A stretch of DNA of 43,150 nucleotides. It comes from an uncultured Gardnerella sp. (lineage in GTDB: Bacteria > Actinomycetota > Actinomycetes > Actinomycetales > Bifidobacteriaceae). This document shows, one piece after another, positions 43,099-43,150 of the stretch. How positions within the stretch are numbered: position 1 is the stretch's first letter; every line of letters starts with the position of its first letter. The notes under the pieces were generated by a model. That model saw nothing but the letters and a program-made list of their open reading frames with translations. It ran no database searches and was not told where the DNA came from. The position numbers and the translations under genes are program-made. Where the stretch lies: positions 1 through 43,150 of the forward strand of contig CAMXWX010000005.1 of the NCBI GenBank assembly GCA_947252975.1, given 5' to 3'.

Positions 43099-43150
43099 AT
43101 GAATAGCACGGATCCGATGAGCGAATCTACTTCGCTTAATCTTGATCACA
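43099..43150 (+). CDS. nrdE: Start of a probable class Ib ribonucleotide reductase large subunit
   Basis: ATG at 43099 with AAAGGA eight to nine bases upstream. The frame stays open for the 17 codons to the window end and reads MNSTDPMSESTSLNLDH. The residues do not identify the protein alone. The nrdH-nrdI-nrdE order and the NrdR-like promoter make NrdE the expected product. The C-terminal part is cut by the window. Confidence 0.65.
   Translation, partial: MNSTDPMSESTSLNLDH

Overview
The window looks like a chromosomal segment of a Bifidobacteriaceae genome of moderate-to-low GC, most likely the Gardnerella group. The assignment rests on actinobacterial proteins (a GlnR-type regulator, OpcA beside Zwf, a MurA with the Cys-type active site, a PNPase with an Arg/Asp-rich tail) in an AT-leaning genome with very AT-rich spacers. 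No database search was possible, so the genus is an inference. The region is mainly core housekeeping DNA. There is no prophage, IS element, CRISPR array or rRNA.

Layout. 1-5.8 kb (minus): C1 aminopeptidase, a DivIVA-like coiled-coil protein, a pyroglutamyl-peptidase homologue lacking the usual catalytic His, a PgeF-type laccase-domain protein and an aldo/keto reductase. 5.8-10.1 kb (minus): pnp, rpsO and a membrane protein. 10.3-11.2 kb (plus): a DedA protein and tRNA-Ala(CGC). 11.2-16.4 kb (minus): a Ser/Thr kinase gene broken by an in-frame TAA, murA and a divergent metallophosphoesterase. 16.4-17.2 kb: a pyrimidine tract plus terminator (small-RNA candidate), a cluster of hairpins, then tRNA-Gln(CTG) and tRNA-Glu(CTC). 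17.4-21.2 kb (minus): gltX, an unknown acidic protein, a histidine phosphatase and a GtrA-family protein. 21.3-25.4 kb: a MIF-like tautomerase (plus), brnQ and argS (minus). 25.4-25.9 kb (plus): a RelBE-like toxin-antitoxin pair. 26-32.2 kb (minus): valS, an orphan solute-binding protein, nth and a glnR-like regulator. 32.3-34 kb: a membrane protein (plus) and ppa (minus). 34.4-36.7 kb (plus): an acyltransferase-SGNH fusion. 36.7-41.7 kb: zwf-opcA-pgl (plus) facing gnd (minus), the complete oxidative pentose phosphate branch. 42-43.15 kb (plus): nrdH-nrdI and the start of a probable nrdE behind two NrdR-like boxes.

Together these genes cover translation (four tRNA/aminoacylation units), RNA turnover, NADPH and deoxyribonucleotide supply, cell-wall synthesis and nitrogen regulation. 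Most genes end in recognisable intrinsic terminators.

The most unusual signals are not protein genes. They are: (i) short tandem duplications of 9-17 bp in nearly every spacer, several spanning a stop codon; (ii) a recurring CTTGCGACTAG / CTTGCGACTAATCGCAAG word just after stop codons; (iii) a perfect 24-bp inverted repeat over the end of the aminopeptidase gene; (iv) the hairpin cluster and small-RNA candidate beside the tRNA pair; and (v) the nonsense codon in the kinase activation segment.
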